This document shows, piece by piece, positions 24,382 to 33,246 of a DNA stretch of 64,000 nt; within the stretch, counting starts at the first letter, position 1; every line of letters starts with the position of its first letter. The translations under genes were made by a program, and so were the position numbers. This DNA is from Glaesserella parasuis. Its GTDB lineage: Bacteria > Pseudomonadota > Gammaproteobacteria > Enterobacterales > Pasteurellaceae. The stretch is from NCBI RefSeq assembly GCF_002015085.1, contig NZ_MUXW01000001.1:36708-100707 (forward strand). The letters run 5' to 3'. Under the pieces are notes generated by a model that worked only from the letters and a program-made list of their open reading frames with translations, was not told the DNA's origin and made no database searches.

Positions 24382-26403
24382 ATGAAACAAAATCACCCAT
24401 TTTTAAATCGTTACTTCGTGGATGAACACGGTCGCCGTGTTTATGCCCAACCGTCCGTTTATGGCAAAGTGGCAAAATTGCTCGGTTCGCCAAAAAGTCG
24501 CAAAATCCTACCGCTTGTCAAAGTCGTCAAACAGGGCGAGCAAGTTTTTATTCCGCTTTTTGTAGCGGACAAAACCCAAACCGTTCACGCAAACTGGACG
24601 CTGACCCTTGAAAGCGGTGAGATTTTAACGGGAAAATGCAAACGCAATAGCATTGACCTGCCTCGTGATTTACCCCTTGGTTATCATCAATTAAGCCTGA
24701 ACGGCACAACCGCAGAATGTCGTATTATCGTTACGCCTGAACGTGCCTACCAACCGCAAGAGTTGGCAGAGCATAAAAAATTATGGGGAGCAATTTTACA
24801 GCTTTACACCCTACGTTCAGAGCAAAACTGGGGGATCGGCGATTTCGGCGATTTAGCGGAGTTTTTAACGAAATTAGCGGAAAAAGGCGGTGATTTTGTC
24901 GGCTTAAACCCAATTCATTCATTATTCCCAGCTAATCCTGAAGGAGCAAGCCCTTACAGCCCCTCTTCTCGTTTATGGCAAAACATTGCTTACATCAACG
25001 TTGGGGCGATTGACGCTTTCCAACAAAGCCGTGAAGCACAAGCGTGGTTTAATTCGGCGGATATTCAGCGCCAATTACACGAAGCTCGCCAAAAAGATTA
25101 TGTCGATTATTCACAAGTGATGTGGCTGAAATTACAAGGCTTACGCTTAGCCTACGAACAATTTAAACAGCAAGATCAAACCGCTTTCGAACAATTTATT
25201 GCTGAAAACGGCGAAGCCTTGAAAGTGCAAGGTACTTTTGATGCTCTACATCAATGGCTTTCTTCTCAATTCTGCGAACAATGGGGCTGGAACTGCTGGG
25301 ACGCAAAATATCAAGATTATCACACCGCTTCCGTGCAACAATTCCAACAAGAACAGAGCGATTTAGTCCGTTTCTATATGTGGTTGCAATTTGTGGCACA
25401 ACAACAGCTTAAAGCCTGTAACGAACTGGCAAAACAGCTCGGTATGCCAATTGGTTTCTACCGTGATTTAGCCGTTGGCGTGGCAGACAACGGAGCAGAA
25501 ACCTGGGCGGATAAAGATCTGTTCGTGTTAGGTGCATCTGTGGGCGCACCACCGGATATTATGGCACCGCAAGGGCAAAACTGGGGCTTATCGCCAATGC
25601 ACCCTGAAGTGTTACAAGAGCGAGGCTATCAGCCGTTTATCGACCTACTGCGTGCCAATATGAAAGATTGCGGGGCGTTGCGTATCGACCATATTCTCGG
25701 CTTTGCCCGTTTATGGTGGGTGTCGAAAGGCGACTCGGCGAAAAACGGCGCTTATGTGAAATATCCGTTGGAAGATTTGCTTTCAATCTTAGCCCTTGAA
25801 AGCCAACGCCACCAATGCTTAATCATCGCAGAAGCCTTAGGTACTGTGCCGAAAGGAATGTTGGAAACCCTTGAAAGCAAAGGTATTTTAGCCTACAACA
25901 TTTTCTATTTTGAGTACGACCATCAAGGAAGCAAACCATTAGCTAACTATCCGTATCAAGCAATGACCACCCTAAGTACTCACGATTTACCAACGGTACA
26001 AGGCTACTGGAAAGGCTATGATTTCGAATTAGGGCAAAAATATGGCGTTTACCCGAATGAGAAAGTGCTGAACATTTTAAGAAATGCACGCCACTCAAAT
26101 AAAGAAGCGATCCGCCGAGCCGTTGAAGCGGTACAACCGCTAGAAGCAGATAGTGCTGGCGTTACACAAACCTTCAACCATCAGTTACAAAGCTATGTGG
26201 CAGATACCAACAGCGTATTATTCGGTTCACAACCGGAAGACTGGCTAAATATGCTAGAGCCGGTAAATATCCCTGGAACAAGCACCGAATATCCAAACTG
26301 GCGCAGAAAATTGAGCAAAACCACACAAGAGATTTTTGCGGATCAGACGATTGTGCAGTTGTTAGAAAAGATTGAGGCGAAACGGAGAGGAATATTAAAT
26401 TAA
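24382..26403 (+). CDS. malQ: 4-alpha-glucanotransferase (amylomaltase)
   Basis: Transfers glucan segments between maltodextrins in the cytoplasm, releasing glucose and making longer chains for phosphorolysis. GH77 family: motifs LRSEQNWGIGDFGDL, PSSRLWQNIAYINV, the nucleophile region ALRIDHILGFARLWW and the acid/base Glu in LIIAEALGTVP are all present. Length 673 is close to E. coli MalQ (694) and includes the N-terminal extension. Its place after malG makes a transport-plus-metabolism operon; malP is not in this window. Confidence 0.95.
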   Translation: MKQNHPFLNRYFVDEHGRRVYAQPSVYGKVAKLLGSPKSRKILPLVKVVKQGEQVFIPLFVADKTQTVHANWTLTLESGEILTGKCKRNSIDLPRDLPLGYHQLSLNGTTAECRIIVTPERAYQPQELAEHKKLWGAILQLYTLRSEQNWGIGDFGDLAEFLTKLAEKGGDFVGLNPIHSLFPANPEGASPYSPSSRLWQNIAYINVGAIDAFQQSREAQAWFNSADIQRQLHEARQKDYVDYSQVMWLKLQGLRLAYEQFKQQDQTAFEQFIAENGEALKVQGTFDALHQWLSSQFCEQWGWNCWDAKYQDYHTASVQQFQQEQSDLVRFYMWLQFVAQQQLKACNELAKQLGMPIGFYRDLAVGVADNGAETWADKDLFVLGASVGAPPDIMAPQGQNWGLSPMHPEVLQERGYQPFIDLLRANMKDCGALRIDHILGFARLWWVSKGDSAKNGAYVKYPLEDLLSILALESQRHQCLIIAEALGTVPKGMLETLESKGILAYNIFYFEYDHQGSKPLANYPYQAMTTLSTHDLPTVQGYWKGYDFELGQKYGVYPNEKVLNILRNARHSNKEAIRRAVEAVQPLEADSAGVTQTFNHQLQSYVADTNSVLFGSQPEDWLNMLEPVNIPGTSTEYPNWRRKLSKTTQEIFADQTIVQLLEKIEAKRRGILN

Positions 26404-26622
26404 ACTTAGACTCTATTGTTTTTGAAAAATCATAACCTTCTTATATACTTGCCATTGCAATAGCTATATAGGAAAACTAGTACAATCTGAATGTTTTCCC
26501 CCTCAATTTTGCAAATTTAATTTGCCAAATGCAGAGAGTTCTGTTATTTATACGCGCTTTCAAAACACCCTAAATAGAGCGGTAAAATTAGGGAAGAAAA
26601 ATTCCAAAAACAGGAGTGAAAT

Positions 26623-27069
26623 ATGACAGTGGCAAAACCCACTTCTTTAAGTTTATTAGCCCTTGCGGGCGTGTCGCCTTACCAATTAGGTAAAGACGAA
26701 GAGTATATGAATGAAGCTCAAATTGAGCATTTCCGCAAAATTTTAAAAGCGTGGCACGCACAAATTATGGAGGAAGCGGAACGTACCAAAAGTCAAATGC
26801 AAGATGAAGTGACTAACTTCGCTGATCCTGCTGACCGTGCAACGCAAGAGGAAGAATTTAGCCTTGAATTACGCAACCGTGACCGTGAACGTAAATTGCT
26901 TAAACGTATTGAGCAAACCTTAATCAAGTTAGATGAAGGTGACTACGGTTACTGCGATACTTGTGGTATTGAAATCGGCTTAAAACGTTTAGAAGCTCGC
27001 CCAACGGCAGAACTTTGCGTAGATTGCAAAACCCTTGCAGAACTACGTGAAAAACAGATGGGCGGTTAA
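26623..27069 (+). CDS. dksA: RNA polymerase-binding transcription factor DksA
   Basis: Secondary-channel protein that works with ppGpp to tune rRNA and amino-acid promoters. The 148 residues show the coiled-coil tip DPADRATQEEEF (the essential Asp-Ala/Pro-Asp region), the coiled coils on either side and the four-cysteine zinc finger CDTCG...CVDCK at the C-terminus. The N-terminal segment SLSLLALAGVSPYQL is typical of the family. CAGGAG precedes the ATG. It is followed by a palindromic repeat and then pcnB, an order known from other gammaproteobacteria. Confidence 0.96.
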   Translation: MTVAKPTSLSLLALAGVSPYQLGKDEEYMNEAQIEHFRKILKAWHAQIMEEAERTKSQMQDEVTNFADPADRATQEEEFSLELRNRDRERKLLKRIEQTLIKLDEGDYGYCDTCGIEIGLKRLEARPTAELCVDCKTLAELREKQMGG

Positions 27070-27073
27070 TTAA

Positions 27074-27139
27074 GTAGGGTGGGTTTTAACCCACCACTTC
27101 CGCATATAAATTGAAACTGTGGGTCAAGACCCACCCTAC
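27074..27139. repeat. REP-like palindromic repeat (dksA-pcnB)
   Basis: GTAGGGTGGGTTTTAACCCA and TGGGTCAAGACCCACCCTAC are opposed arms, each holding an inner hairpin (TGGGTTTTAACCCA; GTGGGTCAAGACCCAC). The architecture is like the mal repeats but the sequence differs. It directly follows the dksA stop and may serve as its terminator. Confidence 0.8.
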
Positions 27140-27153
27140 AATTTTATATAATT

Positions 27154-27166
27154 GAGGTGATCTATT
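27154..27166 (+). promoter_or_regulatory. pcnB ribosome-binding site and AUU start
   Basis: GAGGTGATC at 27154-27162 is complementary over nine bases to the 3' end of 16S rRNA (GAUCACCUC), ends one base before ATT at 27164 and overlaps an in-frame TGA. Between that stop and the first ATG (27260) there is no ATG, GTG or TTG, so AUU is the only credible start, as in E. coli pcnB. Confidence 0.75.
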
Positions 27167-28693
27167 TTAAATTACATCAAATCTTTTTTTAGTCGTAAAA
27201 AAAAGGATACAAACCCACCGCTTGTTGAAACAGATCAAGCCAAGAAAGTTGCTCGCCCAATGCGTTCAGCCCCAGAATTGACTGAACCGCACCGACACAC
27301 ACCAAAGAAAAAATCAAACCATAAACAACAAGCTGTACCGCCCCATATTCTGCATAAAAAATTTACCCAACCTGCAGGACATTACGGTATTTCGCCAAAA
27401 GATTTTCCAAGTAACGCCATTGCCATTATCAATAAACTGCAAAAAAATGGCTATGAAGCCTATATGGTCGGCGGTTGTATTCGGGATTTATTACTAGGGC
27501 AAAAAGCCAAAGACTTTGATATTACGACCAATGCTCGCCCAGAAGAAATTCAAAAAATCTTTGGTCGCCAGTGTCGCTTAATCGGACGACGCTTCCGCTT
27601 GGCTCATATTGTCTTTGGGCGTGAGATTTACGAAGTCGCTACATTCCGAGCTGATCATCACAGCAATGCGACGGAAAAAATGTCGAAAACCAGCGAAGCA
27701 GGAATGCTGTTGCGAGATAATGTTTATGGCACACTTCAGGAAGATGCAGAGCGTCGTGATTTTAGCGTTAATGCCTTTTACTATGATGTTAGCCATAATT
27801 TGATCTACGATTTTTTCAATGGCATAGACGATCTGAAAGCAGGAAAACTCGCCTTGATCGGCGATCCTGTTACTCGTTATCAAGAAGATCCTGTACGAAT
27901 GTTGCGTGCAATTCGCTTTATGGCAAAACTGGATATGTTCCTAGATAAAGCGAGTGATGAACCTATTCGCAAAATGGCAGTATTACTGAAAAATATTCCT
28001 GCCGCACGCCTATTTGATGAGTCGTTGAAATTACTGCAATCAGGCTACGGTCACAAAACCTACGAATTATTACGCAAATATGGTTTATTTGAACAACTTT
28101 TCCCTGTATTAAGCCCATTTTTTACCGAATATGGCGACAGCAACAGCGAAAGAATGATCAGCAAGGCTCTCAATTCCACTGATGAACGTATTCGTGATGA
28201 TTTACGAGTTAATCCTGCCTTTTTATTTGCAGCACTACTTTGGTATCCGCTACGCGAGAAAATTGACGAATTGAAAAACCAAGGTGGTTTAAACAGCCAC
28301 GATGCAATGATGTTGGCTGCCAATGAAATTTTGGCAGAGAGTGTCAAAGCGGTCGCATTACATCGTCGTTATACGACCGTTATTCGTGATATTTGGTCAT
28401 TACAGTTCCAATTTCCAAAACGTACGGGAAAACGTCCACAGCAAACTCTCGAACATATTAAATTCCGTGCAGGCTTTGATTTACTCGTGATGCGAGCTGA
28501 AATTGAAGGTGGCGATTTAGTCGAATTAAGTGCGTGGTGGCACGAATACCAATTTAGCAATGAAGCACAGCGTGCGGAAATGTTAAAAACAGTCAAACAG
28601 TTACCCACTTTCCGTGACGAAGAACCAAAGAAAAAACGTCGTCCACGCCGAAAATTCAACCGCAAAAAGAAAGTCGTAAAAGGGGAAGAATAG
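27164..28693 (+). CDS. pcnB: Poly(A) polymerase I
   Basis: Adds poly(A) tails to RNA 3' ends, promoting decay. The class II nucleotidyltransferase core shows VGGCIRDLLLG, the catalytic DFDIT, RRDFSVNAFYYD and DPVRMLRAIRFMAKL. The C-terminus is strongly basic (KKKRRPRRKFNRKKK), as expected for RNA binding, and separates it from CCA enzymes. I set the start at ATT 27164, giving 509 residues; the first ATG (27260) has no ribosome-binding site and would remove 32 residues including KSFFSRKKKDTN. folK overlaps its stop by one base (TAGTG). Confidence 0.9.
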   Translation: MLNYIKSFFSRKKKDTNPPLVETDQAKKVARPMRSAPELTEPHRHTPKKKSNHKQQAVPPHILHKKFTQPAGHYGISPKDFPSNAIAIINKLQKNGYEAYMVGGCIRDLLLGQKAKDFDITTNARPEEIQKIFGRQCRLIGRRFRLAHIVFGREIYEVATFRADHHSNATEKMSKTSEAGMLLRDNVYGTLQEDAERRDFSVNAFYYDVSHNLIYDFFNGIDDLKAGKLALIGDPVTRYQEDPVRMLRAIRFMAKLDMFLDKASDEPIRKMAVLLKNIPAARLFDESLKLLQSGYGHKTYELLRKYGLFEQLFPVLSPFFTEYGDSNSERMISKALNSTDERIRDDLRVNPAFLFAALLWYPLREKIDELKNQGGLNSHDAMMLAANEILAESVKAVALHRRYTTVIRDIWSLQFQFPKRTGKRPQQTLEHIKFRAGFDLLVMRAEIEGGDLVELSAWWHEYQFSNEAQRAEMLKTVKQLPTFRDEEPKKKRRPRRKFNRKKKVVKGEE

Positions 28694-29169
28694 TGACAAC
28701 CGTGTATGTGGCTCTTGGCTCTAACTTAGAAGATCCGCTTGCTCAACTTAAGCAAGCGGTTGTTTCGTTGCAAACCTTTGCAAAAAATCTAAAAGTCAGC
28801 TCTTTTTACGGCAGTAAACCATTAGGTCCACAGGATCAGCCTGATTATGTGAATGCCGTGGTAAAATTTGACACGGATCTCACCGCTATCGAGCTACTTG
28901 ATAAGTTGCAAAGCATTGAGAATGAACAAGGGCGAGTTCGTTTTCGTCGTTGGGGAGAACGCACCCTCGATCTTGATATTTTGCTCTATGGCAATGAACA
29001 AATTCAAAGCGAACGTCTAACTGTTCCCCACTACGATATGCACAACAGAGAATTTGTGATTGTGCCGTTATATGAAATCAGTCCTGAATTGGTTTTGCCG
29101 AGTGGGAAATCTTTAGCACAACTTTATCCGCAATTTGCAGAGCATCAGATGAATATAATAGTTTTATAA
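28693..29169 (+). CDS. folK: HPPK, 6-hydroxymethyl-7,8-dihydropterin pyrophosphokinase
   Basis: Transfers pyrophosphate from ATP to the pterin in folate synthesis. The 158 residues contain ALGSNLEDPLAQL at the N-terminus, the loop RFRRWGERTLDLDILLYG with the metal-binding Asp pair, and the usual PHYDMHNREFVIVPLYEI. The start is GTG, overlapping the pcnB stop (TAGTG), so it is translationally coupled. The pcnB-folK pair is conserved across gammaproteobacteria. Confidence 0.95.
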   Translation: MTTVYVALGSNLEDPLAQLKQAVVSLQTFAKNLKVSSFYGSKPLGPQDQPDYVNAVVKFDTDLTAIELLDKLQSIENEQGRVRFRRWGERTLDLDILLYGNEQIQSERLTVPHYDMHNREFVIVPLYEISPELVLPSGKSLAQLYPQFAEHQMNIIVL

Positions 29170-29260
29170 TGCCGATTATTATGTAAAACTATTAATAAAA
29201 TTGATAAATAGGTAGCATAATAAGTGGCATAGTAGACAAACATATTCTGAGTTTTGAACG

Positions 29261-29632
29261 TTAGTGAGAAACTTTATTTAATTTATAGTTATACCAACTT
29301 TTTAACACATTCCCCTTCTCATCACAAAACTCAACAAAGTTTTCACCGACTTTAAATTTAAAATCATTACTTAAATGAAGCACATCATCTTTATCCTGAT
29401 CCCAAACATAAGTCCCTTTTTCTGTAAAAGGATATTGCTCTTTATTCTTAAAATAAACCGTGTTGTATTGATAGGTTTTATCACTATTTAAAATTAATTG
29501 TGCTTCGATTTTTTCGCAATCTGCACAAGGTAGTGTACCTTGATAAGTGCCAGAAACACTTTTTTGAGGCCATAGCGAACAGGCACTTAACATTGCGATA
29601 ATACTGGCAAATGCAATTTTTTTCATAGTCAT
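29261..29632 (-). CDS. NlpE N-terminal-domain lipoprotein
   Basis: A 123-residue lipoprotein with lipobox LSAC and the NlpE core GTYQGTLPCADCEKIEAQLIL, including the CxxC motif. In E. coli NlpE reports surface attachment and lipoprotein-trafficking defects to the Cpx system; this protein has only the N-terminal barrel, as in other Pasteurellaceae. An ATG six bases in (MKKIAF) is an equally good start. It lies just downstream of dciA on the same strand. Confidence 0.82.
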   Translation of the reverse strand: MTMKKIAFASIIAMLSACSLWPQKSVSGTYQGTLPCADCEKIEAQLILNSDKTYQYNTVYFKNKEQYPFTEKGTYVWDQDKDDVLHLSNDFKFKVGENFVEFCDEKGNVLKSWYNYKLNKVSH

Positions 29633-29643
29633 ATCCTCTTAGG

Positions 29644-29952
29644 TTAAGCAGATTTAAAATTAGGATTTACCTTAAAGTCTAAGGCGGTTACTTCAGGAAA
29701 ATCTGCCTGAATTAAGTGTAATAGCGCGGTTTGTTGCAACAATAGCCCCTGACGAATAGTGCCATTTTGTACTTCAAACCTAAGTAAATTATCGGATAAA
29801 TTCAAAATTCGGTAAAGCCCACGGTATTGTTCGGGCAGTAATTGCTGAATTTTTCGATTTAATTCATTGAGTTCATTGGCTCGTTGGACAATTTTCGTCA
29901 AGCTAGAGTTCTGCAAAATCTCATTGATATTTTTTATTGTTGAATTTTTCAT
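29644..29952 (-). CDS. DUF721/DciA-like protein
   Basis: A 102-residue protein of the DUF721 family, which includes the helicase operator DciA that loads DnaB where DnaC is absent. Visible are the N-terminal INEILQNSSLTKIVQRANEL helix, LLPEQYRGLYRILNL and the KH-like LRFEVQNGTIRQGLLLQQ. It is the divergent neighbour of secM, a conserved position for this family. Whether it acts as helicase loader here is inferred; pasteurellacean members are short. Confidence 0.72.
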   Translation of the reverse strand: MKNSTIKNINEILQNSSLTKIVQRANELNELNRKIQQLLPEQYRGLYRILNLSDNLLRFEVQNGTIRQGLLLQQTALLHLIQADFPEVTALDFKVNPNFKSA

Positions 29953-30057
29953 CTTTCCTGCTGTGCTTTAACTTGTTTTTGGTGAGATTGTCCTTATATT
30001 CTGCCTATTCTACAAAAATTATCGTATAATCAACATTATTTTTTTATTGAGTACTAA

Positions 30058-30378
30058 ATGAATTTTTTACGTCGCTTTCATAAACCTGCATTGATTTCGC
30101 AATTCCTGCTTGGCATTGTGGCGATCTTTGCTTTGCCAACGGCTCAGCCGTTAGCGAATGAAAGTGAAACATTGCCTACAAATCAACTTGTATTACGCTT
30201 AAGTGATTTTTCTTCAGTTCAAAAAGTTGAGTTAGAGGCAGCACACTTATTACATTTAGAACAACAACCTCTCGTTATTCCAACTAAACAAGCGGTCGTT
30301 TTTTGCGAATTTTTTGCAAAATCATACCGCTTGTATCAAGTGTCAAATCCGCCGATTAGGGCTGGACCAACAGAGTAA
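30058..30378 (+). CDS. secM: Secretion monitor SecM with PPIRAGP-type arrest sequence
   Basis: SecM is a secreted peptide whose own translation stalls near its end unless it is pulled by the Sec machinery; stalling exposes the secA ribosome-binding site. The 106-residue protein has a long signal peptide (basic RRFHKP, then LISQFLLGIVAIFALPTAQPLA) and ends NPPIRAGPTE, so the arrest core IRAGP lies at residues 100-104, two residues before the stop. E. coli SecM ends with GIRAGP plus four residues. Trp and Phe spacing of the E. coli motif is not kept; the PP-I-R pattern is closer to the Mannheimia type. secA follows. Confidence 0.85.
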   Translation: MNFLRRFHKPALISQFLLGIVAIFALPTAQPLANESETLPTNQLVLRLSDFSSVQKVELEAAHLLHLEQQPLVIPTKQAVVFCEFFAKSYRLYQVSNPPIRAGPTE

Positions 30379-30399
30379 TTCTTCTATCTTCCTTCCTCT

Positions 30400-30511
30400 G
30401 TTTACGGGGGGAAGGTGCCGAAGGCAAAAGAGGAAGCTAAAGTTGCAAGTTAGTCGCAAAATCCCCCCTCAGCCTTCGGCAGCTCCCCCCGCAAGCAGGG
30501 GGAGCGTAAAC
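30400..30511. repeat. Long inverted repeat between secM and secA
   Basis: GTTTACGGGGGGAAGGTGCC with GAAGGC at 30400-30425 is opposed by GCCTTCGGCAGCTCCCCCCG ending in GCGTAAAC at 30472-30511. The right arm holds an extra hairpin (CTCCCCCCGCAAGCAGGGGGAG). GC-rich against an AT-rich background, it looks like an inserted mobile palindrome. Confidence 0.75.
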
Positions 30512-30557
30512 TCGTTACTAATACTTATTACCTTATATTTTTTTGGAAAAAATTGAT

Positions 30558-33242
30558 ATGTTTACAAAATTAATGACTGCTATTTTTGGCAGTAGCAATG
30601 ATCGTACTTTACGCCGTTTAAACAAGCGTGTCGCACAAATTAACCGTTTAGAAGCTGAATTTGAAAAATTAACCGATGAGCAATTACAAGCAAAAACCGC
30701 TGAATTTAAACAACGTTTAGCGGAAGGGGCAACTTTAGATAGCTTATTGCACGAAGCCTTTGCCACTGTGCGTGAAGCGAGTAAGCGTGTGTTAGGTATG
30801 CGTCATTTTGATGTACAGTTAATCGGCGGTATGGTGCTGACCGAACGTAACATTGCAGAGATGCGTACGGGTGAAGGTAAAACTTTAACTGCAACCTTAC
30901 CTTGTTACTTAAATGCTTTAACGGGTAAAGGGGTTCACGTTGTGACAGTGAATGATTACTTGGCTCGTCGTGATGCGGAAACTAACCGCCCGTTATTTGA
31001 ATTTTTAGGAATGACCGTTGCGGTGAATATCCCTGGGCTACCGTCCGATGTTAAACGTCAAGCTTATTTAGCGGACATTACTTATGCAACGAACAGCGAG
31101 CTTGGCTTTGACTATCTGCGTGATAACTTGGCTCATTCGAAAGAAGAGCGCTTCCAACGTCCATTACACTATGCTCTAGTGGACGAAGTGGACTCGATTT
31201 TAATTGATGAAGCGCGTACACCGTTGATTATTTCAGGCCCAGCCGAAGATGCGACACAAATTTATCAAGCGATTGATAAAGTCATTCCGCATTTAATTGC
31301 TCAAGATAAAGAAGATACCGAAGAGTACACAGGCGACGGCGATTTCACCCTTGATCTGAAAAGCAAACAAGCCCACTTGACCGAGCGTGGTCAAGTGAAA
31401 GTCGAAAATATTTTGACTGAAATGGGCTTAATGCACGAAGGAGAAAGCCTTTATCACCCAGCTCGCATTAGCTTATTACACCACGTTTATGCAGCATTAC
31501 GCGCCCACAAACTGTTTGAAGTGAATGTTGATTATATCGTGAAAGATGGCGAGATCGTGATCATTGACGAACATACTGGTCGAACAATGGCTGGTCGTCG
31601 TTGGTCAGATGGTTTACACCAAGCGATTGAAGCCAAAGAAGGGGTGAACATTCAGGGCGAAAACCAAACTGTTGCCTCTATCACTTATCAAAACTACTTC
31701 CGTCTGTATGAAAAATTAGCCGGTATGACGGGAACAGCGGATACCGAAGCCTTTGAGTTCCAACAAATCTACGGCTTAGATACCGTGGTGATCCCAACTA
31801 ACCGTCCGATGATCCGTGACGACAAAACCGATTTAATGTTTAAGAGCGAACCAGAGAAATTCCAAGCGGTGATTAAGGATATTCAGGATTGTATGGCTCG
31901 TAATCAGCCTGTATTAGTCGGTACGATTTCGATTGAAAAATCAGAAGCACTGTCAGAAGCACTAAAACAAGCTGGTATTCCGCATAAAGTATTGAATGCC
32001 AAATTCCACGCACAAGAAGCGGAAATCGTTGCTGATGCAGGTTACCCAGGGGCTGTTACTATTGCCACGAATATGGCTGGTCGTGGTACGGATATTGTGC
32101 TTGGTGGCAACTGGAAAGCTGAAATTGCAAAATTAGAAAACCCAACCCAAGAGCAAATTGACGAGATCAAAGCCAAATGGCAAGAGCGTCACGACATTGT
32201 AATGCAAGCGGGTGGTTTACACATTATTGGTACAGAACGCCACGAATCTCGCCGTATCGACAACCAGTTGCGTGGTCGTTCAGGCCGTCAAGGTGACCCA
32301 GGTTCATCACGTTTCTACCTATCATTAGATGATGCGTTAATGCGTATTTATCTCAACGAAGGTAAGCTCAATATGATGCGTAAAGCATTTACTGAAGAAG
32401 GCGAAGCAATGGAATCGAAATTGCTGACTAAAGTGATTGCTTCAGCTCAAGCAAAAGTAGAAGCACACAACTTTGACGGACGTAAACAGCTTCTACAATA
32501 CGATGATGTCGCAAACGAACAACGTAAAGCAATTTACGAGCAACGTAACTACTTACTTGAAACGGACGATATTTCAGTGATGATCAACACTGTGCGTGAA
32601 GATGTGTTTAATGCGGTCATTGACCAGTATATTCCACCACAATCGATCGAAGAAATGTGGGACGTTCCGGCATTAGAAAACCGCTTGAAACAAGAGTTTG
32701 GTATGGAACTGCCGATTGTAAAATGGCTTGAAGCAGAAGATGATTTACACGAAGAAACCTTGCGTGAACGTATCATCAACATTGCTAAAGAGCAGTATCA
32801 AGCGAAGGAAGCGATGGTGGGTGCAGAAGTAATGCGTAGTTTTGAAAAAGGCGTAATGTTGCAAAACCTTGATGAACTTTGGAAAGAGCATTTATCTGCA
32901 ATGGACTACTTACGCAAAGGGATTCACTTACGCGGTTATGCCCAAAAAGATCCGAAGCAAGAGTATAAAAAAGAGTCCTTTGCAATGTTTACCGATATGC
33001 TCGACCACTTAAAATCAAACGTGATCAGCGTATTAAGCCGTATCCAAGTGCGTAGCCAAGAAGAAGTAGAACAAGCAGAACGTGAACGACAAACTCACGC
33101 TGAACAAGAGTCATCTCACTACCACGCAGAAGGTGAAGAGCAGGATTTCAGCGATCTTCATATCGGACGCAACGAGCCTTGCCCTTGTGGTTCAGGTAAG
33201 AAATATAAGCATTGTCACGGTAGCAAAGCGAAATATGCATAA
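30558..33242 (+). CDS. secA: Preprotein translocase ATPase SecA
   Basis: Motor ATPase driving proteins through SecYEG. The 894 residues show Walker A MRTGEGKTLTATLP, DEAD-like LVDEVDSILIDEARTPL, the second nucleotide-fold AGRGTDIVLGGNWK and SGRQGDPGSSRFYLS, and a C-terminal zinc-binding NEPCPCGSGKKYKHCHG that binds SecB and lipids. I start at ATG 30558 because MFTKLMTAIFGSSNDRTLRR aligns with the E. coli N-terminus and GGAAAAA lies upstream; a TTG five codons earlier is not needed. Expression is probably controlled by SecM stalling. Confidence 0.97.
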   Translation: MFTKLMTAIFGSSNDRTLRRLNKRVAQINRLEAEFEKLTDEQLQAKTAEFKQRLAEGATLDSLLHEAFATVREASKRVLGMRHFDVQLIGGMVLTERNIAEMRTGEGKTLTATLPCYLNALTGKGVHVVTVNDYLARRDAETNRPLFEFLGMTVAVNIPGLPSDVKRQAYLADITYATNSELGFDYLRDNLAHSKEERFQRPLHYALVDEVDSILIDEARTPLIISGPAEDATQIYQAIDKVIPHLIAQDKEDTEEYTGDGDFTLDLKSKQAHLTERGQVKVENILTEMGLMHEGESLYHPARISLLHHVYAALRAHKLFEVNVDYIVKDGEIVIIDEHTGRTMAGRRWSDGLHQAIEAKEGVNIQGENQTVASITYQNYFRLYEKLAGMTGTADTEAFEFQQIYGLDTVVIPTNRPMIRDDKTDLMFKSEPEKFQAVIKDIQDCMARNQPVLVGTISIEKSEALSEALKQAGIPHKVLNAKFHAQEAEIVADAGYPGAVTIATNMAGRGTDIVLGGNWKAEIAKLENPTQEQIDEIKAKWQERHDIVMQAGGLHIIGTERHESRRIDNQLRGRSGRQGDPGSSRFYLSLDDALMRIYLNEGKLNMMRKAFTEEGEAMESKLLTKVIASAQAKVEAHNFDGRKQLLQYDDVANEQRKAIYEQRNYLLETDDISVMINTVREDVFNAVIDQYIPPQSIEEMWDVPALENRLKQEFGMELPIVKWLEAEDDLHEETLRERIINIAKEQYQAKEAMVGAEVMRSFEKGVMLQNLDELWKEHLSAMDYLRKGIHLRGYAQKDPKQEYKKESFAMFTDMLDHLKSNVISVLSRIQVRSQEEVEQAERERQTHAEQESSHYHAEGEEQDFSDLHIGRNEPCPCGSGKKYKHCHGSKAKYA

Positions 33243-33246
33243 TTAG

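Noticed and set aside
30314..30556. 80-codon plus-strand frame across the secM end and the palindrome
   Set aside because: It overlaps secM out of frame and reads the palindrome; no ribosome-binding site or family.
30543..30557. TTG start for secA giving five extra residues
   Set aside because: The alignment with the E. coli N-terminus and the ribosome-binding site both favour ATG 30558.
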